From Semisulcospira habei (lineage: Eukaryota > Mollusca > Gastropoda > Semisulcospiridae), in the NCBI GenBank assembly GCA_036245525.1, contig BTPG01000001.1, forward strand, positions 174,535,402-174,599,401: a stretch of 64,000 bases of DNA, in the 5' to 3' direction. The notes beneath the pieces were generated by a model. That model did not search any database. It was not told the origin of the DNA and saw only the letters and a list, made by a program, of their open reading frames with translations. Shown in pieces: positions 61,753 through 64,000 of this stretch. Numbering within the stretch: position 1 is the stretch's first letter; every line of letters begins with the position of its first letter. The translations under genes and the position numbers were made by a program.

Positions 61753-62660
61753 TTTGCATGATGATGAGAATGAGGGTGATTATGCAGTCCCAGGAAGTTG
61801 ACGGGAGGCCATGCCGGTATAAATCCCAGAGGTGAGACCACCGCTGCTCCTTCCACGAAGCACACACATGGCACATCCGGGATGAGGAGCAGCCGGCACA
61901 AGGCAGACATAGGGCATGGGTGTCGCTCGGCTACTGAAACCCCAAGCAGCCGGGGCACGAACGTAATTGCAAGAGAGAACAGGCATGAGAGAGAACAGGC
62001 CGGGCCCATAATATGGGCTCGCGGCAATAACCATATACGTACACGTTAAACCGGCCACGTAATGGAGCCGGAAGTTGTCCTGGACCGTAGACGGTCAGCG
62101 CCTCACTGGCCCACGGCACTACCCGAGACCTTACCTCATGTCGCCAGAAGGCGGAGCAGTGAAGCAATTTGCCGACCGGCCGTCCAACCGGGGAGAGGAC
62201 GAAGAGGGCCCAGAAGAAAGGTAAAATCCCACCGGACGTAAGGCCCAGGCGAAGGGGCCCGGAAGATCCCCACAAGCACAAGTAAGGAGTCCCACAAAAA
62301 GGAAGGCACATGGTAAATCCAAAGCCGAGGCAAAGGAAGGCGCCAGGAATAAAGGTAAGTCCCCACAAGCACAGTCACATGTAAGGAGGCAAGCACGTGG
62401 TAAATCCAAGGCCAAAACCGCCATGTCCATTCGCTAGGAAGCTAAGCGTGAGACTGGTGTATCAGCCCATGTGGCCTCATGGGGAGGGAGGGGAGGCCAC
62501 TCATGGAGTTTTTTGGGTAACGGCTCCCTGGAGTCACCACCACGGTTGCGTTGCTATACACAACGGATACTTAGGCTGAATCGCTAGGCTCAGTGTACCT
62601 TCCTATTAGTAATGCCATCGGTAAGGATTTTGAGGAAACAAAGGTACCCTGGCAATTTGA
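61753..62660 (-). repeat. DIRS 5' untranslated and terminal region
   Basis: No coding signal is convincing here. Two related short words (GGTAAATCCA.AGCC, GGTAAGTCCCCACAAGCACA) repeat at 62270-62410. The terminal inverted segment lies at about 62445-62640 and matches 56225-56360 in inverse orientation. Confidence 0.6.
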
Positions 62661-62928
62661 TCGGTGCCGTTCGTTGTGATCGCTGTAGGAATGTGTCAGG
62701 GGTCATCACGCTACTCAACATAGATTCTAGCCTGCAATTGGTTCACTCATTAACTATTCGACCAGTGAGAACCATCGTTCTATAAGCCGACCTAATTCTC
62801 AGAAAACTTTTCACTTTGATAGAAGGATTGTCTTCCTGTGTAGTAAATTCCGCTCCGTCCTCACAGGGACCTACAAGCCCAAGCCTGCATTTCGCAAACT
62901 GTACCAGTTGTATGAGATAGATTGACTG

Positions 62929-62999
<71 letters not shown>

Positions 63000-63400
63000 T
63001 CACCTGAGGTTAAGCACAATAGAAATCATCATTATTACTATTATTAGATCCATAGTAAACCAGACCAATATGGAAACGACAACGAAAGAAACTCTGGGAA
63101 CACTTCTAATGGGTGGGATGGAGGACATATGGGCCTTTCCAAGTGAAGACATCCCATCTTGACCGAACTGCACTAAACTGAACTGGTGTAATCACGAAAA
63201 CGTTTGCTTTGCTCGAATAAAGTTGGTTTTCAAACAGCACTTCAATAGCATCAATACATGAAATGCGAGCAAAAAACCCCCTTACCGTACTATATATAGG
63301 TTGCACCTAAATTTCACTTTTTATCAATAAAAACAATAGATTCCAAAACTACATGTAGTTCTGCTAATGTTAGCCTAAAAAGAATATATTTTTGATCTAG
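62661..63400. other. Flanking sequence with (GT)n microsatellite
   Basis: A GT repeat of about 65 bases lies at 62934-62998. No gene or ATP6V1H exon was recognised here. Confidence 0.6.
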
Positions 63401-63402
63401 AT

Positions 63403-64000
63403 CTATCTATCCTGTATTCTTGCCGACCGTTGGGGCACCACTGATGACTTGGCAACCAGCTCCCTCCATTCCTCTCTGTTCTCTGCCATTCTCAGTGTGT
63501 CGCTCAGCTTCAGTCCTGCCCACTCTGAGATTATTGTCCTCCCATCTTTTTCTCTGTCTTCATCCTCCTTGCACAGTGCCTTGCAGCATTGTCTTGGCAA
63601 TCCCTGCTGATCGCGTGACATGCCCATACCACTTCAGTTTGCTTTTTTTCACAATGGCTAATAGGTCTTCATAGGGCCTGATGGCTTGCCTGATTCTGCT
63701 TCCCACTTCCTCGTTCGTGATATGATCTATGTACGAAATGCCAAGCAGCCTTCGAAAACATCTCATTTCAGTGGCTTGTATCCTCCTTTCGAAGGTCTGC
63801 TATGAGGGTCCATGACTCACAGGCATATAAGAACACTGAGATGACTAAGGAGCACATCAGTCTGATCTTGGAGCAGAGTGTGATGTTTTTGTCCTTCCAT
63901 ATGGTCTTCAGTCTTGACAGCGCTGTTGTTGTCTGCGCAATCCTGGACAGTATTTCTGGTTTTGATCCCTCATCTGTCACAATGGCTCCTAAGTATTTGA
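63403..64000 (-). pseudogene. RTE-like LINE, 3' coding end, cut by window edge
   Basis: Minus-strand frames show Lys-Ile-Arg-Leu and Tyr-Ala-Cys-Glu-Ser-Trp-Thr (63768-63980), then Lys-Leu-Lys-Trp-Tyr-Gly-His-Val (63560-63766) and Arg-Glu-Glu-Trp-Arg-Glu-Leu-Val (63403-63627), the typical end of such LINE ORFs. Two frame changes show decay. The 5' part lies beyond 64000. Confidence 0.85.

Larger units (their letters stand above)
55926..62660 (-). mobile_element. DIRS-type tyrosine-recombinase retrotransposon
   Basis: Inverted terminal segments face each other: TTACCGATGGCATTACTAAT at 55968 and its complement at about 62609-62628, plus GCCTAAGTATCTGTTGTGTATAGCAAC (56225) with its complement near 62550. 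On the minus strand from the right come GAG-like, RT/RNase H and tyrosine recombinase regions, the DIRS order. A second copy of the terminal word at 56472 together with an inverted AAAATACATTTTAGAG segment (56431 versus 55926) resembles the internal complementary region used for circular replication. SINEs sit at 56017 and 57404. Coding is damaged. Confidence 0.85.

Noticed and set aside
58488..61801. Several plus-strand frames over the DIRS element
   Set aside because: They are antisense shadows of GC-rich GAG and RT coding; no motif supports them.

Overview
Animal nuclear DNA, probably from a mollusc (gastropod-like). The evidence is spliced genes with GT-AG introns, a tandem pair of ependymin-related secreted-protein genes, a V-ATPase subunit H gene, and dense repeats: tRNA-derived SINEs, RTE- and CR1/L2-like LINEs, a DIRS retroelement, TTAA-flanked palindromic MITEs and long microsatellites. 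The phylum is an inference; no marker gene settles it.

Layout. (1) 1-1528: a SINE-like tRNA-related repeat and T-rich sequence with no convincing gene. (2) 1529 to about 15219: a Maverick/Polinton (adintovirus-like) element. It has about 15 tightly packed genes on both strands, including a double-jelly-roll major capsid protein, a candidate penton/minor capsid protein, an A32/FtsK-type packaging ATPase, a protein-primed family B DNA polymerase and a retroviral-type integrase. The polymerase (one frameshift, one in-frame stop) and the integrase (two frameshifts) are broken; the structural genes are open. (3) 15220-26409 and 28635-44315: two tandem, same-strand, seven-exon ependymin-related genes, A and B. 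Both have complete splice frames (243 and 245 codons by my count). Introns and flanks share repeats at matching places, so the duplication unit included promoter, introns and 3' flank. Later insertions enlarged them: a CR1/L2-like LINE in intron 1 of A, an RTE LINE inside a large fold-back in intron 3 of B, several SINEs, and an element with internal tandem repeats. (4) 46310-55532, minus strand: the last eight exons of ATP6V1H, convergent with ependymin B. (5) About 55.9-62.65 kb: a DIRS-type tyrosine-recombinase retrotransposon (GAG, RT/RNase H, YR) on the minus strand, itself hit by two SINEs. (6) 62.66-64 kb: a microsatellite and the 3' end of another RTE-like LINE.

How it fits together. 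The Polinton's right boundary coincides with the point where the A and B promoters stop being alignable, so the virus-like element appears to sit directly against the promoter of ependymin A. The host genes are ordinary secreted and vacuolar-ATPase genes; most of the window is layered transposition, and several layers can be ordered by nesting and by shared versus private insertions in the two paralogues. All exon coordinates were read by eye from splice motifs, reading phase and paralogue agreement.
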